The notes below the pieces were generated by a model. It was not told where the DNA came from, made no database searches, and saw only the letters and a list, made by a program, of their open reading frames with translations. From positions 62,001 to 126,000 of the forward strand of contig NZ_JABWCS010000207.1 of NCBI RefSeq assembly GCF_013359945.1: a stretch of 64,000 nucleotides of DNA. The letters are read 5' to 3'. This DNA is from Paenibacillus agri (GTDB lineage: Bacteria > Bacillota > Bacilli > Paenibacillales > Paenibacillaceae). Positions 36,556 to 44,636 of the stretch are shown here, piece after piece. How positions within the stretch are numbered: position 1 is the first letter of the stretch; every line of letters begins with the position of its first letter. A program made the translations under genes and the position numbers.

Positions 36556-36590
36556 AGAAAAGAGCCCATCCTCAGATGGACTCTCTTTCT
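36556..36590 (-). terminator. Terminator of the tetR gene
   Basis: GAGTCCATC pairs with GATGGGCTC around TGAG on the minus strand and is followed by TTTTC. Confidence 0.75.
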
Positions 36591-36617
36591 GACACCTAAC
36601 CAACAGGCACACGATCT

Positions 36618-37190
36618 TTATTTCAGACTCGACATACAACTCGATACCAGCGTATCAAAATAATGAATATCTCCTAACGAGCGTGTCATTAATTGAGCCC
36701 CCTGCACAAAGGCAACCAAAATCTTCGCCTGCTCTCCAGTACTGATCGAGAAATTAAAGGCTCCCTCTTCTTGCCCTTGTGCCAGCACATCCTCAACCCA
36801 GCTTTCATTCGCACGGAAAAAAAGATTGAGCTCAGCACGTATCTCCTCAGGAAAAGAATGAAGCTCCGCAGCCATCATCGAACACAGACATAACTTGGCG
36901 TTATCCTCCAGTGTCTCCCGGTACAATCCAAAAAAGCCGGTAAGCTTGCCTTGAGAATCAAGGTCTTGCTCCTTTACCGCCTGTAGCCGGTCCATAAAAT
37001 CCTTGCGATACTGGAGTAGCACAGCCTGTACTAAGTCCTGTTTAGAAGGAAAATGGTAGTGAATGCTCGCTTTGCGAATGCCAACAGCCTCGGCAATATC
37101 CGCATAGCTGAAGCCGTTATATCCGCGTTCCTGCACCAGCTGCAGACCAATATCCATAATACTTTGCAGTGTGTTTTTTTTCGTATTCAT
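36618..37190 (-). CDS. TetR/AcrR-family repressor
   Basis: A 190-residue TetR-type regulator. HTH at about 10-55 (IMDIGLQLVQERGYNGFSYA ... AEAVGIRKASIHYHFPSKQDLV). The ligand-binding half is all-helical and has two Cys (LCLCSMM). The start ATG has no obvious ribosome site. A degenerate copy of the TACCTACT-type palindrome found twice upstream of the SDR-OsmC unit lies 10 bp before it, so it probably regulates itself and that unit. Confidence 0.92.
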   Translation of the reverse strand: MNTKKNTLQSIMDIGLQLVQERGYNGFSYADIAEAVGIRKASIHYHFPSKQDLVQAVLLQYRKDFMDRLQAVKEQDLDSQGKLTGFFGLYRETLEDNAKLCLCSMMAAELHSFPEEIRAELNLFFRANESWVEDVLAQGQEEGAFNFSISTGEQAKILVAFVQGAQLMTRSLGDIHYFDTLVSSCMSSLK

Positions 37191-37200
37191 ACAAAAAATC

Positions 37201-37216
37201 TACCATTCAGTAAGTA
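37201..37216. promoter_or_regulatory. Degenerate TetR-type operator in front of tetR
   Basis: TACCATTCAGTAAGTA shares 10 of 16 bases with the TACCTACTAATAGGTA site at 38428-38443. Confidence 0.4.
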
Positions 37217-37242
37217 TGCTGTCAACTTCCTTCCTCTTCTCT

Positions 37243-37279
37243 CCAAAAAAGAAGGGCCAATCACGATGGCGATTGACCC
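37243..37279 (-). terminator. Terminator of the SDR gene
   Basis: GGGTCAATCG pairs with CGTGATTGGCCC (one bulge) around CCAT on the minus strand, followed by TTCTTTTTT. Confidence 0.75.
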
Positions 37280-37290
37280 TGACATAACAT

Positions 37291-38061
37291 TTATCTCAGA
37301 CGGGCTGTTACCCCTCCGTCGAGTGGCATGACGACACCCGTAATCCAGGCCGCTGAATCACTGGCCAAGAACAAAATAGCTTCCGCTACATCCAGCGGAC
37401 TTCCGTTGCGTCCGATCGGATGGAATGCGTTGAAGCTTGGCAGTACTTTTGCCACCTCTTCTTCACTCATAAAGGTGTTATAGATCGGAGTTTCCACCAC
37501 AGCTGGTGCTACCGCGTTCACCCGAATTTGATCCCCAGCCAGTTCAATTGCCAGGTTGCGTGTCAGAGCGTGACGTCCTGCCATCGCAGCAGAGTACGCT
37601 GAAGACGGCGTAGCTTCTACAGCTTGAATCGCCCACATCGAGCCAGTGTTCACAATGGCACCGCCGCCTCTTTTCTTCAATTCAGGCACTACGGCTTGCG
37701 AAGGATAGAACGTTCCTTTAACAATCGTATCCAGATAAGATTCCAGATCGTCTGGCGTATGGTCCAAGAATGGAGTTGGATTAAATTTGCCGGTGTTGTT
37801 GACCAGCACATCAATACCGCCGAAGTTTTCAACGGCTGCTTTCACAAGATTGGCTGAGGTTTCAGGAAGGCTAATGTCGCCGGATACCGCCAGCACTCTT
37901 TTACCAGATGGATCGATTTCAAGGGCCGTTTGCTTCAAAACATCATCGCGGCGGCCGTTAATGACAACATTCGCTCCTTCTTCAAAAAAACGCTTAGCTG
38001 TAGTCTTACCGATGCCTGTTCCTCCACCTGTAACGATAACTGTTTTATTTTCAAATTTCAT
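37291..38061 (-). CDS. Short-chain dehydrogenase/reductase
   Basis: SDR oxidoreductase of 256 residues. Cofactor motif VTGGGTGIGKTTAKRFFEEG near the N-terminus, NNTGKFNPTP, Ser in IVNTGSMWA, YSAAMAGRH at the place of YxxxK (here Tyr-x-x-x-Ala: the usual Lys is not where expected), and the C-terminal MPLDGG. If the Lys is truly missing, catalysis would be altered; the alignment should be checked. ATG at 38059-38061 follows GAGGAG by 8 nt. It is downstream of an OsmC pseudogene, probably one operon under the TetR protein. Confidence 0.88.
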   Translation of the reverse strand: MKFENKTVIVTGGGTGIGKTTAKRFFEEGANVVINGRRDDVLKQTALEIDPSGKRVLAVSGDISLPETSANLVKAAVENFGGIDVLVNNTGKFNPTPFLDHTPDDLESYLDTIVKGTFYPSQAVVPELKKRGGGAIVNTGSMWAIQAVEATPSSAYSAAMAGRHALTRNLAIELAGDQIRVNAVAPAVVETPIYNTFMSEEEVAKVLPSFNAFHPIGRNGSPLDVAEAILFLASDSAAWITGVVMPLDGGVTARLR

Positions 38062-38111
38062 TGGATTCACTCCTCAAGTTGATTAGTTAATTAGATTAGT
38101 TAGTGTTTCAT

Positions 38112-38404
38112 CTATTCTTCAATGATCAATTCACTATTCAGCCGAATCGCATTGGCTACATTCCAACGGTTGGGCGATGTGCGCGTCACGTTCTCATGAA
38201 TTCGTTGCCATTGCTCAGGCGTTCCATGCCCAGACACAGTCACTTTATACTGCAATTCTTCATACCCAGGCTTAATATTCTCATCCAGACCTAGAAAGCC
38301 GCGAAGATCCAGCGTGCCTTGCTCGGATCATCTGCAACGCTTCCTGCAAATTGCTTGAGCGCATCTACATCAATCCCGTTAATGAGCTGTCGGTTTGTAT
38401 TCAT
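38112..38404 (-). pseudogene. OsmC-family peroxiredoxin gene with internal deletion and frameshift
   Basis: The minus strand starts MNTNRQLINGIDVDALKQFA ... DPSKA, the usual N-terminus of an OsmC-like protein, then in another frame continues GTLDLRGFLGLDENIKPGYE ... SPNRWNVANAIRL to a stop. The middle, about 80 residues that would include the first catalytic Cys, is missing, and the join is out of frame (stop TAG soon after RWIFAAF). A ribosome site AAAAGGAGTGATG and an intact promoter remain. The product would be inactive. Confidence 0.85.
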
Positions 38405-38427
38405 TTTGTTGACATCACTCCTTTTTT

Positions 38428-38443
38428 ACCTACTAATAGGTAG
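38428..38443. promoter_or_regulatory. TetR-type operator 1
   Basis: ACCTACTAATAGGTAG, near-perfect palindrome, just upstream of the OsmC ribosome site. Confidence 0.65.
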
Positions 38444-38560
38444 TTAATCGTTATAATGATTCCTCTATAATTCATTTTCTTGAATCTTACTTCTTATTGC
38501 TTATCGCTTACTTCGTATTCCCAATGTCGAGCAATGTGCGGATCACCGAAGTACACGTTT

Positions 38561-38589
38561 ATATTACCTACTAGAAGGTAGATTGTCAA
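38561..38589 (-). promoter_or_regulatory. Promoter with TetR-type operator 2
   Basis: Minus strand TTGACA (38584-38589), 17 bp, TAATAT (38561-38566). The spacer is filled by the palindrome CTACCTTCTAGTAGGTA, the same motif as operator 1. Confidence 0.7.
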
Positions 38590-38631
38590 GATGGGATTGT
38601 TTTCTATTCTTTTCACTTTTCAAATTGTATT

Positions 38632-38669
38632 AAAAAAACTCCTACCAGAGAAAGCTCTCTAGTAGAAGT
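38632..38669 (-). terminator. Terminator of arsDA
   Basis: ACTTCTACTAGAGAG pairs with CTCTGGTAGGAGT on the minus strand and ends in TTTTTTT. Confidence 0.82.
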
Positions 38670-38703
38670 TATGTTGTTTAACTCTAATCCTCCAATAAAA
38701 TGC

Positions 38704-40536
38704 TTAGCAACAGCTAGTTTTAGGTCCACAGCAGCCCTCATTGGTGCGTGATCCCGGCAGTATCGAGACTCCGTCTTTATTCATCTTATGTTGCTGCTCA
38801 CCACCGTGCTCCTCGTTGGATTGCCAAGGCAATACAACATAGTGGCTACCCGAGATTTCTTCCACTCGCTGGATCCAAGTTCGCTCACTTGCTGCGCGTT
38901 GCTGTAGAATGGCATCTTTGGTTCCGGTAAGGGCCATGCTTTGGTTAATCAACCACCACTTGGGATGAATCCCCGCTCGTCTTAGATCAGCCGTGAGTCT
39001 TTCCGCTTCGAACACCGGCGTAACTTCTGCATGGGTGACGATGATGACTGCCGTCTCCTCTTCGTTTCTCAACCGTGGCAATAATTTTTTCACAGATGGC
39101 GGCACTTCTCCCGAAGCATTCGCAATTTCCTTATGATACGATTCTGTCGCATCGAGCAGTAACAGCGTATGACCGGAGGGCGCCGTATCAATCACTACGA
39201 TTTCGTTATCTGCTCTATCCACCAGATCAGCAAACGCACGAAACACTGCGATTTCTTCAGTACACGGTGAATTTAATTCTTCCTCTGCATAGGCGATACT
39301 TTGTTCATCCATAGTTTCTCGCGCTTTATCCAGGACTTCTTGACGATACTTCTCCACTTCAACTTTTTGATCAATTTTGCTCATGCTGAGTAGGCCTTTA
39401 ATGTTGTCGTGCATGATTTGGTCTAGCTGTGTTGCAGGATCTGTCGTCGTAAGATGTACCTTTAGACCGCGTGCTGCCAAACCAACAGCGATAGCGTTCG
39501 CAATCGTGGTTTTCCCGACGCCACCTTTTCCCATTGTAAAAATAACACGTTGACCCTTAGCTTCAATGTCGTCCAAAATTGCGGCTAGCCCTGAAACCTT
39601 TAATTCTGCCGTGTTCATTTCAGGATTAGAAACATCTTGCTCATCAGCGAATAAACGACGAACATTGGCGACCCCGGCCACATTAAACGACACCAATGGT
39701 ACGGCATAGGTTGGCAGAGATTGCAGTAAAGTAGATTGTTGAGCTAGTGCGTCTTGTTGCCGCTTCGTATACGCTGTCGCAGTGCTATCACCAGTTAGTG
39801 GCTTCATTAATAGGCCGTTGACAATAAGCATTTGATTCTTTATTCCTGTCTCCGCCAATTCCTGGGACGCACGTGCAGCTTCCTTCAGCGGTGCGTGATC
39901 CGGCCTTGTTACAAGCACAAGAGACGTTTGCCGTGGATCGCTGAGCACATCGACCGTTTGCTTATACACTTCTTTTCGCTTATCCAATCCAGCAAGTAAT
40001 CCGCCCTGAGTTGTGCCTTCCTTACTGTTGTGCAGAAACTCATTCCAAGCATTAGGGAGTTGCAGAAGACGCAGAGTATGTCCCGTTGGCGCTGTATCAA
40101 AAATAATATGATCAAACGATTCTGTTAACGCCTGATCGGTTAGCAAATGAGAAAATTCATTAAAAGAAGCAATCTCAACTGTGCAAGATCCGGATAGCTG
40201 TTCTTCCATCTGATTAATCACAACTTCCGGCAGCTTACCGCGATAGGGTCCCACAACATCCTCACGATAACGGGCTGCAGCCTCCTCCGGGTCCAGGTTA
40301 GTGACGAACAAATTAGGAACTTCCGGGATCGACTTATAGTTCATATCCAAATCCATTTGAAAAACATCCTGCAAATTAGAGGCTGGATCGGTGCTGACTA
40401 ATAGCACTCTTTTTCCCTGATCCGCTAAGGCTACTGCTGTCGCACATGCCGTTGAAGTTTTTCCTACGCCCCCTTTTCCTGTGAAAAATAAATAAGGTGT
40501 AACTTGGATTTGGCTCACATCAAATGAAGGTATCAT
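38704..40536 (-). CDS. arsA: ArsA arsenite-activated pump ATPase
   Basis: Two-halved cytoplasmic ATPase of 610 residues that energises arsenite export through ArsB. Each half has a P-loop: FTGKGGVGKTSTACA near 17 and FTMGKGGVGKTTIANA near 345. DTAPTGHTLRLLQLP and DTAPSGHTLLLLDATE are the DTAP signal-transduction motifs of the two halves. Metalloid-site Cys are present (SGSCTVEIA, NSPCTEEIA), and the C-terminus has GCCGPKTSCC. It overlaps arsD by 4 bp. No arsB follows; the only arsB in the window is 20 kb away in locus 1. Confidence 0.95.
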   Translation of the reverse strand: MIPSFDVSQIQVTPYLFFTGKGGVGKTSTACATAVALADQGKRVLLVSTDPASNLQDVFQMDLDMNYKSIPEVPNLFVTNLDPEEAAARYREDVVGPYRGKLPEVVINQMEEQLSGSCTVEIASFNEFSHLLTDQALTESFDHIIFDTAPTGHTLRLLQLPNAWNEFLHNSKEGTTQGGLLAGLDKRKEVYKQTVDVLSDPRQTSLVLVTRPDHAPLKEAARASQELAETGIKNQMLIVNGLLMKPLTGDSTATAYTKRQQDALAQQSTLLQSLPTYAVPLVSFNVAGVANVRRLFADEQDVSNPEMNTAELKVSGLAAILDDIEAKGQRVIFTMGKGGVGKTTIANAIAVGLAARGLKVHLTTTDPATQLDQIMHDNIKGLLSMSKIDQKVEVEKYRQEVLDKARETMDEQSIAYAEEELNSPCTEEIAVFRAFADLVDRADNEIVVIDTAPSGHTLLLLDATESYHKEIANASGEVPPSVKKLLPRLRNEEETAVIIVTHAEVTPVFEAERLTADLRRAGIHPKWWLINQSMALTGTKDAILQQRAASERTWIQRVEEISGSHYVVLPWQSNEEHGGEQQHKMNKDGVSILPGSRTNEGCCGPKTSCC

Positions 40537-40868
40537 ATCGATTCTCCTTTGCCTTCAAGTCGTTCAAGGGACATTGTCGTCCACTCAGATAGTTCCTCAT
40601 TGGTAGGTAATGAACGTGTCTTCACAACAACGCCATTGAGTAAAGTAATAGGCAGGCTGCTGGGATCACTCGCTAGTGCTTCCTTAACTGCCTCATTCTC
40701 TTCAAACTTCGTTGTATCACTCAGAAGGTTATATCCACTAACATCGAACCCTGCTTGAGATAACTGGCTAACGGCTACCGCAAAGCGAATCGATGCCCGT
40801 TTTTCTTCCGGGTTAGTGACACCTGTTGAGCAGCAGCCTCCGGATTCGAACACTTCTATTTTGATCAT
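40533..40868 (-). CDS. arsD: ArsD arsenic metallochaperone
   Basis: A 111-residue thioredoxin-fold chaperone that hands As(III) to ArsA. N-terminal KIEVFESGGCCSTGV has the Cys12-Cys13 pair; the C-terminal vicinal Cys pair of some ArsD proteins is absent. GGAGG precedes the ATG. The 3' end overlaps arsA by 4 bp, so they are co-translated. An operator identical to that before arsR lies 20 bp upstream. Confidence 0.94.
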   Translation of the reverse strand: MIKIEVFESGGCCSTGVTNPEEKRASIRFAVAVSQLSQAGFDVSGYNLLSDTTKFEENEAVKEALASDPSSLPITLLNGVVVKTRSLPTNEELSEWTTMSLERLEGKGESI

Positions 40869-40887
40869 TTAAAAAAGACCTCCAATT

Positions 40888-40905
40888 CATCAATTTTTTT
40901 TGATG
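40888..40905. promoter_or_regulatory. ArsR-type operator before arsDA
   Basis: CATCAATTTTTTTTGATG, a dyad (CATCAA/TTGATG) repeated exactly at 41250-41267. Confidence 0.75.
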
Positions 40906-40928
40906 TATTATTTAAAAATTTTACCCGC

Positions 40929-41228
40929 TTATCCTTTCGGCGGGTAAAAAATACAACAAACGTCGTCAGACAATAAATACTGCATGGCCTCTTCATTAAT
41001 TCTGTAGTAATTCCAGCGGCCTTCTTTGCGGCATTTCAGCAAATCTGCATCGAGCAACAATTTGAGATGATAAGATAGCTTAGATTGCGGCAGATCCACG
41101 ATCGCCTCCAAATCACACACACATACCTCAGAACGCTTATTGATCTCATATAGAATCGACAAGCGCTTCTGATCTGCTAACGCTTTGAACTTTCGTTCAT
41201 AGTTAGCAAACAGTAGCGAATGCTCCAT
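40929..41228 (-). CDS. arsR: ArsR-family repressor (locus 2)
   Basis: Winged-helix ArsR of 99 residues. The arsenic site is in KRSEVCVCDLEAIV (CVC near 37-39), followed by LPQSKLSYHLKLLLDADLL. A Cys pair near the C-terminus (DDVCCIFYP) may add to metalloid binding, as in ArsR variants with C-terminal ligands. ATG at 41226-41228 (MEHSLLFANY) is preferred to the longer frame to 41255, which would cover the operator. Identical operators stand before it and before arsD. Confidence 0.92.
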   Translation of the reverse strand: MEHSLLFANYERKFKALADQKRLSILYEINKRSEVCVCDLEAIVDLPQSKLSYHLKLLLDADLLKCRKEGRWNYYRINEEAMQYLLSDDVCCIFYPPKG

Positions 41229-41249
41229 GGTTATTATCACCATCCAATG

Positions 41250-41267
41250 CATCAATTTTTTTTGATG
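41250..41267. promoter_or_regulatory. ArsR-type operator before arsR (locus 2)
   Basis: CATCAATTTTTTTTGATG, same 18 bp as at 40888-40905, 22 bp before the arsR start. Confidence 0.75.
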
Positions 41268-41280
41268 TATTCATCATATG

Positions 41281-41553
41281 CTACATAACTGGATAAGTCA
41301 AATCATAATACTCAATCGTATCAAGTTCATCCAATTCATAACTACAGTCCGGCTACCAAACTCCATATATACAGTTGTATGTATGTTTTAGATTATTTAG
41401 TGAACCCTTATGCGTGAAAACGGCATACTTTGAGCTAAGTATTGTTCTTTGGATCATTCCGGAAGGGACTGGTTTAAGATCGATCCCCTCAATGCTTGCA
41501 ATATAAGTAAAGTTACTTTCGTCCGTAATCTCTGGATAGTTTAACGAGAACAA
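41281..41553 (-). pseudogene. Effector-binding (GyrI-like) domain fragment with in-frame TAG
   Basis: Directly after the methyltransferase gene the minus strand encodes ESNFTYIASIEGIDLKPVPS, GMIQRTILSSKYAVFTHKGS, LNNLKHTYNCIYGVW, then TAG (41353-41355), then in the same frame PDCSYELDELDTIEYYDLTY and a final stop at 41281. This is the second half of a GyrI-like/AraC effector-binding domain, for which the W-(L)-P ... YELDE ending is typical. The N-terminal half and any HTH are missing, and the stop interrupts the rest. Confidence 0.75.
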
Positions 41554-41554
41554 A

Positions 41555-42322
41555 TCATTTCCTGGCTAAATACAAGTCGATCGTATCATAAACATTTAAC
41601 ACATCACCAAATTTTATAATGGCTTCTTTAATCTCAGTTTCAAACCTTTCTTTTGTAATGGATGGCATAGTTCTATGGTCTGAGTATGTATTCAATAATG
41701 CGATGTAGTCAGTCGAAGAAAAGCTTCTAGTTAAATGATATAGCTTAAACACAACATCTCTAAATCCATAAGCTTGAATAGTTTTGGATATGTTGTTATA
41801 TCTTGCAGTGTCATGTTCTATAATCTTGGTATTAGAGGGTCTATATTTTTGATAGATGGCTTGAATATGCTGATGTAATTCATCATTTTCTCGTGCTACA
41901 AAGGGCCGGTTCCAAAATAATGCTAGTGTCCCATCGTTCTTTAATAACTTCAAGACTTTAGGATAGCTCACTTCTTCTGGAATCCAATGAAATGCAGTAG
42001 CTGAATAAATTAAATCTATGCTGTTATCGGGGCATTCAAACTCTTCAAATGTAGTATTGCATACCGTAAAATTTTCAAACTCTCGGAACTTTAATCTTGA
42101 ATATTCTGCGAGGCCTGTTCCTAATTCAATTGCTGTTAATTCACAGCCTGTTTCCAAAAAAGGTCTTGTAGCCTGACCTGTGCCAATACCAATCTCAATT
42201 GCTTTGTTATCTTGTTCAATTTGAGCGTGGGCCATAATATCTTGGAATAACTTATCACAATAGGTGGGTCTCCACTTATCGTAGTTCTCCACATCCTCAT
42301 TAAATGTAAGTCGCTTATCCAT
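41555..42322 (-). CDS. Class I SAM-dependent methyltransferase
   Basis: A 255-residue methyltransferase with motif I in AIEIGIGTGQATRPFLETG, motif II ELTAIELGTGLAEY and IDLIYSATAFHWIP (motif IV). It belongs to the UbiE/ trans-aconitate methyltransferase-like group. ATG at 42320-42322 is 9 nt after GGGAGG; the earlier Met codons overlap that site. It follows the GNAT gene by 21 bp. The base composition is clearly more AT-rich than to the left of 41.2 kb. Substrate unknown. Confidence 0.88.
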   Translation of the reverse strand: MDKRLTFNEDVENYDKWRPTYCDKLFQDIMAHAQIEQDNKAIEIGIGTGQATRPFLETGCELTAIELGTGLAEYSRLKFREFENFTVCNTTFEEFECPDNSIDLIYSATAFHWIPEEVSYPKVLKLLKNDGTLALFWNRPFVARENDELHQHIQAIYQKYRPSNTKIIEHDTARYNNISKTIQAYGFRDVVFKLYHLTRSFSSTDYIALLNTYSDHRTMPSITKERFETEIKEAIIKFGDVLNVYDTIDLYLARK

Positions 42323-42343
42323 AAATATCATCCTCCCGCTCAC

Positions 42344-42808
42344 TCACTCACTTATATTCTTCATCATAATAATATCTCTGCCGTATTCTTCAGATTCAAC
42401 TACATCGATTTTATGATACCCAAGCTTCTCATAGAAACTTTGTGCCGTTATACTACTAGGTAGTTTAAGCGATGTGATTCCAGTATTACGGGCAACTCCT
42501 TCAATGAAATTAATAAGTATCCGTCCAATGCCTAAATGATGATGGTCTTTATCAACAAAAAGCGTATAGATAGTATCCCTATCCAAACTAATAGTTCCGA
42601 TAATCGTATTATTCATAACAGCCACAAACACTTTCCTACGCTCTGATAAACTGACGAGATACTCCGGCGTAAAAATACTATACATATTAGTAATGATCTT
42701 CTCGGGATAATCTTTACTGTTAACGTGTGCTAGATTGTCTCGAATAATGGTTGAGATTTTTTGACTATCCTCTTTAGTGAATTCTCTAATTTTAATTTTT
42801 TCATTCAT
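42344..42808 (-). CDS. GNAT-family N-acetyltransferase
   Basis: A 154-residue GNAT enzyme. Acetyl-CoA motif: IYTLFVDKDHHHLGIGRILI, and LKLPSSITAQSFYEKLGYHK in the C-terminal half. GGGGTGGG lies 5 nt before the ATG. It starts an operon-like run with the methyltransferase and the broken effector-binding gene. Substrate unknown. Confidence 0.9.
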   Translation of the reverse strand: MNEKIKIREFTKEDSQKISTIIRDNLAHVNSKDYPEKIITNMYSIFTPEYLVSLSERRKVFVAVMNNTIIGTISLDRDTIYTLFVDKDHHHLGIGRILINFIEGVARNTGITSLKLPSSITAQSFYEKLGYHKIDVVESEEYGRDIIMMKNISE

Positions 42809-42823
42809 GAAACCCACCCCTGT

Positions 42824-43177
42824 TTATTCTAATGGAACAAAATGTTTCAATTCCGATTTAGTAATACCTTTTTCTCTGCCTTCTTGTGTCAATCTATGAC
42901 TAAACTGCAGTACTTCATTATGTGCAAAATATACATATTCAACATCTGGTTCATCTTTAAAAATGACTACCGCATAAAATGGCGGTAATTTTATTCCCCA
43001 TACTCCTTTTACGGACGCTATTTCTTCTCTACTATATTTCTTTTCTTCTATCAGATAGTTCGTTACTCTATTTGCATATTTAATTTTGTTTACCTGAACG
43101 TAAGCAACAGGTGTTATTACTAATGCGGTTACTAGAATGCCTACTATGATTATTAGAATTTTTATTTTCGTCGTCAT
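42824..43177 (-). CDS. DUF3139-type membrane-anchored protein
   Basis: A 117-residue protein with an N-terminal transmembrane helix (IKILIIIVGILVTALVITPV), followed by YLIEEKKYSREEIASVKGVW and YAVVIFKDEPDVEYVYFAHN. The layout (TM helix, then a small alpha/beta domain with FKDEP-xVxY) fits DUF3139 proteins of Firmicutes, of unknown role. ATG at 43175-43177 follows AAGGTGAGAGG; the longer frame to 43261 is less likely. Confidence 0.75.
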   Translation of the reverse strand: MTTKIKILIIIVGILVTALVITPVAYVQVNKIKYANRVTNYLIEEKKYSREEIASVKGVWGIKLPPFYAVVIFKDEPDVEYVYFAHNEVLQFSHRLTQEGREKGITKSELKHFVPLE

Positions 43178-43265
43178 TACAATAATCCTCTCACCTTTCT
43201 CAATTTTTATTTTGAGATTTTCTTTTCTTGAGACTTCATAATTTAGCCACCTCATCTCCACAAAA

Positions 43266-43306
43266 CAACCCAGCCTTAGATAACTCTTATCTTAAGCCGG
43301 GTCGTT
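43266..43306 (-). terminator. Terminator of the HAD gene
   Basis: AACGACCCGGCTTAAGATAA pairs with TTATCTAAGGCTGGGTTGTT on the minus strand; T-run TTTTG follows. Confidence 0.75.
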
Positions 43307-43322
43307 TGTTGTCTCTATCGAA

Positions 43323-44054
43323 TTATTTTATTTTTTTCATAAGGTCATTTAAGTTTCGTACTATTGAATGTCTGGGACTAGTAATCCTAGTATATAAATA
43401 CTGCTTTATATCCCGGCTCAATATCATAGAGTGAATTCCAAGCCGCTCGGCGCCATCACAGTTGCTAATGTTATCATCAACGAATATAGCCTCAGATGGA
43501 GAGACTTCCAGCTCTTCAAGAGCAGCCTTGTACATTAACTCATGTGGTTTGCTGATCCCTTTTATTGAGGAAATAATAAAGGATGAAAAGTAATCCCTTA
43601 ACCCAGCTTGTGTAAATACATTATCCAAAGATGGCCAAGCATCCGAAACAACAGCCAGCTTATAAGTTTTGCTCAACTCTGGTATTAATTCTATAGCATC
43701 ACTATAGAATTTGTACTTAGCATAATTAAAAACTAAATCAGACGCGATAGCTTTGATCAGTTCCTCATCTAATCCTAACTGAGGTAATTCAGCTGCGAAA
43801 ATTCTATAGAACTCAATGAAATGATGGAATTCTTCCTCTTCATTTCTAATCAAGTTCTGCTTTGATATATATGTATTTGCTTTATGAAATGCTTTATTTC
43901 TAATCTGCTTGTCTATTGATCGGAATATCTTCTCATCGATAAAGTTAAAAAAGTTGGGGCTAATAAACCAATGCCCTGTAACAGGACCATTTAACACCTT
44001 ACCTGAATCGAAAAGGATTGCTTTAATACCGGTATTAGAGGTTCGATAACTCAT
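43323..44054 (-). CDS. HAD-family hydrolase
   Basis: HAD superfamily hydrolase of 243 residues. Motif I is KAILFDSGKVLNG (the second Asp of DxD is replaced by Gly), motif II VVSDAWPSLD, motif III GISKPHELMYKAAL and motif IV IFVDDNISNCDGAERLG. The missing acid/base Asp of motif I makes a typical phosphatase reaction uncertain; some family members with this change are dehalogenase-like. ATG at 44052-44054 after GAAGAGGG is preferred to the frame open to 44090. It stands alone. Confidence 0.87.
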   Translation of the reverse strand: MSYRTSNTGIKAILFDSGKVLNGPVTGHWFISPNFFNFIDEKIFRSIDKQIRNKAFHKANTYISKQNLIRNEEEEFHHFIEFYRIFAAELPQLGLDEELIKAIASDLVFNYAKYKFYSDAIELIPELSKTYKLAVVSDAWPSLDNVFTQAGLRDYFSSFIISSIKGISKPHELMYKAALEELEVSPSEAIFVDDNISNCDGAERLGIHSMILSRDIKQYLYTRITSPRHSIVRNLNDLMKKIK

Positions 44055-44155
44055 ATTCTTATACCCTCTTCTCGAAAATGTATAGGTCATCTTCTAACCT
44101 AACTTTGCTGAATCCGCATCCGGCAATTCCTTTCAAGCTGGCTCGCCTAGAATTC

Positions 44156-44590
44156 TCATTTAATTGTTATGTTTTGCCGCCTTAGCCATGCCTTCAAGTC
44201 ATTTCTATGCGTTTCTTTTTCTATGCCCTTAAAATCAAACCGGATTACACGTTGGGACCACCTTTTCTTACTGGTTTCAAATTCTATATAATATTTATTG
44301 ATATTGGTATATTTTATTTCATTAGCTTCAAGAGATACACCATCAATGATCACATTGCTATCTGTTATAACAATGCTTCGTTTTTTCCTAATCTCTTTTA
44401 TCATCGATACTCCAACGACACTTATCAATGCTATTAATATTACTATGTAAATTTCTTTCCATTGCTCCAGGTCCCAAATCTGATGAATTAATATTGAAAA
44501 AATGCCCATCATACTAAAAAATGCTGCGTATTTAGCCCCTAAGTACGGCAAACTAATTTGATATTCATTGTTATTTATATAGTCTTTCAT
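44156..44590 (-). CDS. Small membrane protein, YcxB-like layout
   Basis: A 144-residue protein with two predicted membrane helices (AAFFSMMGIFSILIHQI and IYIVILIALISVVGVSM) and a C-terminal cytoplasmic domain (SIVITDSNVIIDGVSLEANE ... KRWSQRVIRFDF). AAGGTGGG precedes the ATG. The pattern of a PH-like soluble tail behind two helices resembles YcxB-like proteins; I cannot assign a function. Confidence 0.72.
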   Translation of the reverse strand: MKDYINNNEYQISLPYLGAKYAAFFSMMGIFSILIHQIWDLEQWKEIYIVILIALISVVGVSMIKEIRKKRSIVITDSNVIIDGVSLEANEIKYTNINKYYIEFETSKKRWSQRVIRFDFKGIEKETHRNDLKAWLRRQNITIK

Positions 44591-44636
44591 GCTGTCCCAC
44601 CTTTTGATCTTGCTTTTCTAAAAATCCACCACAAAA

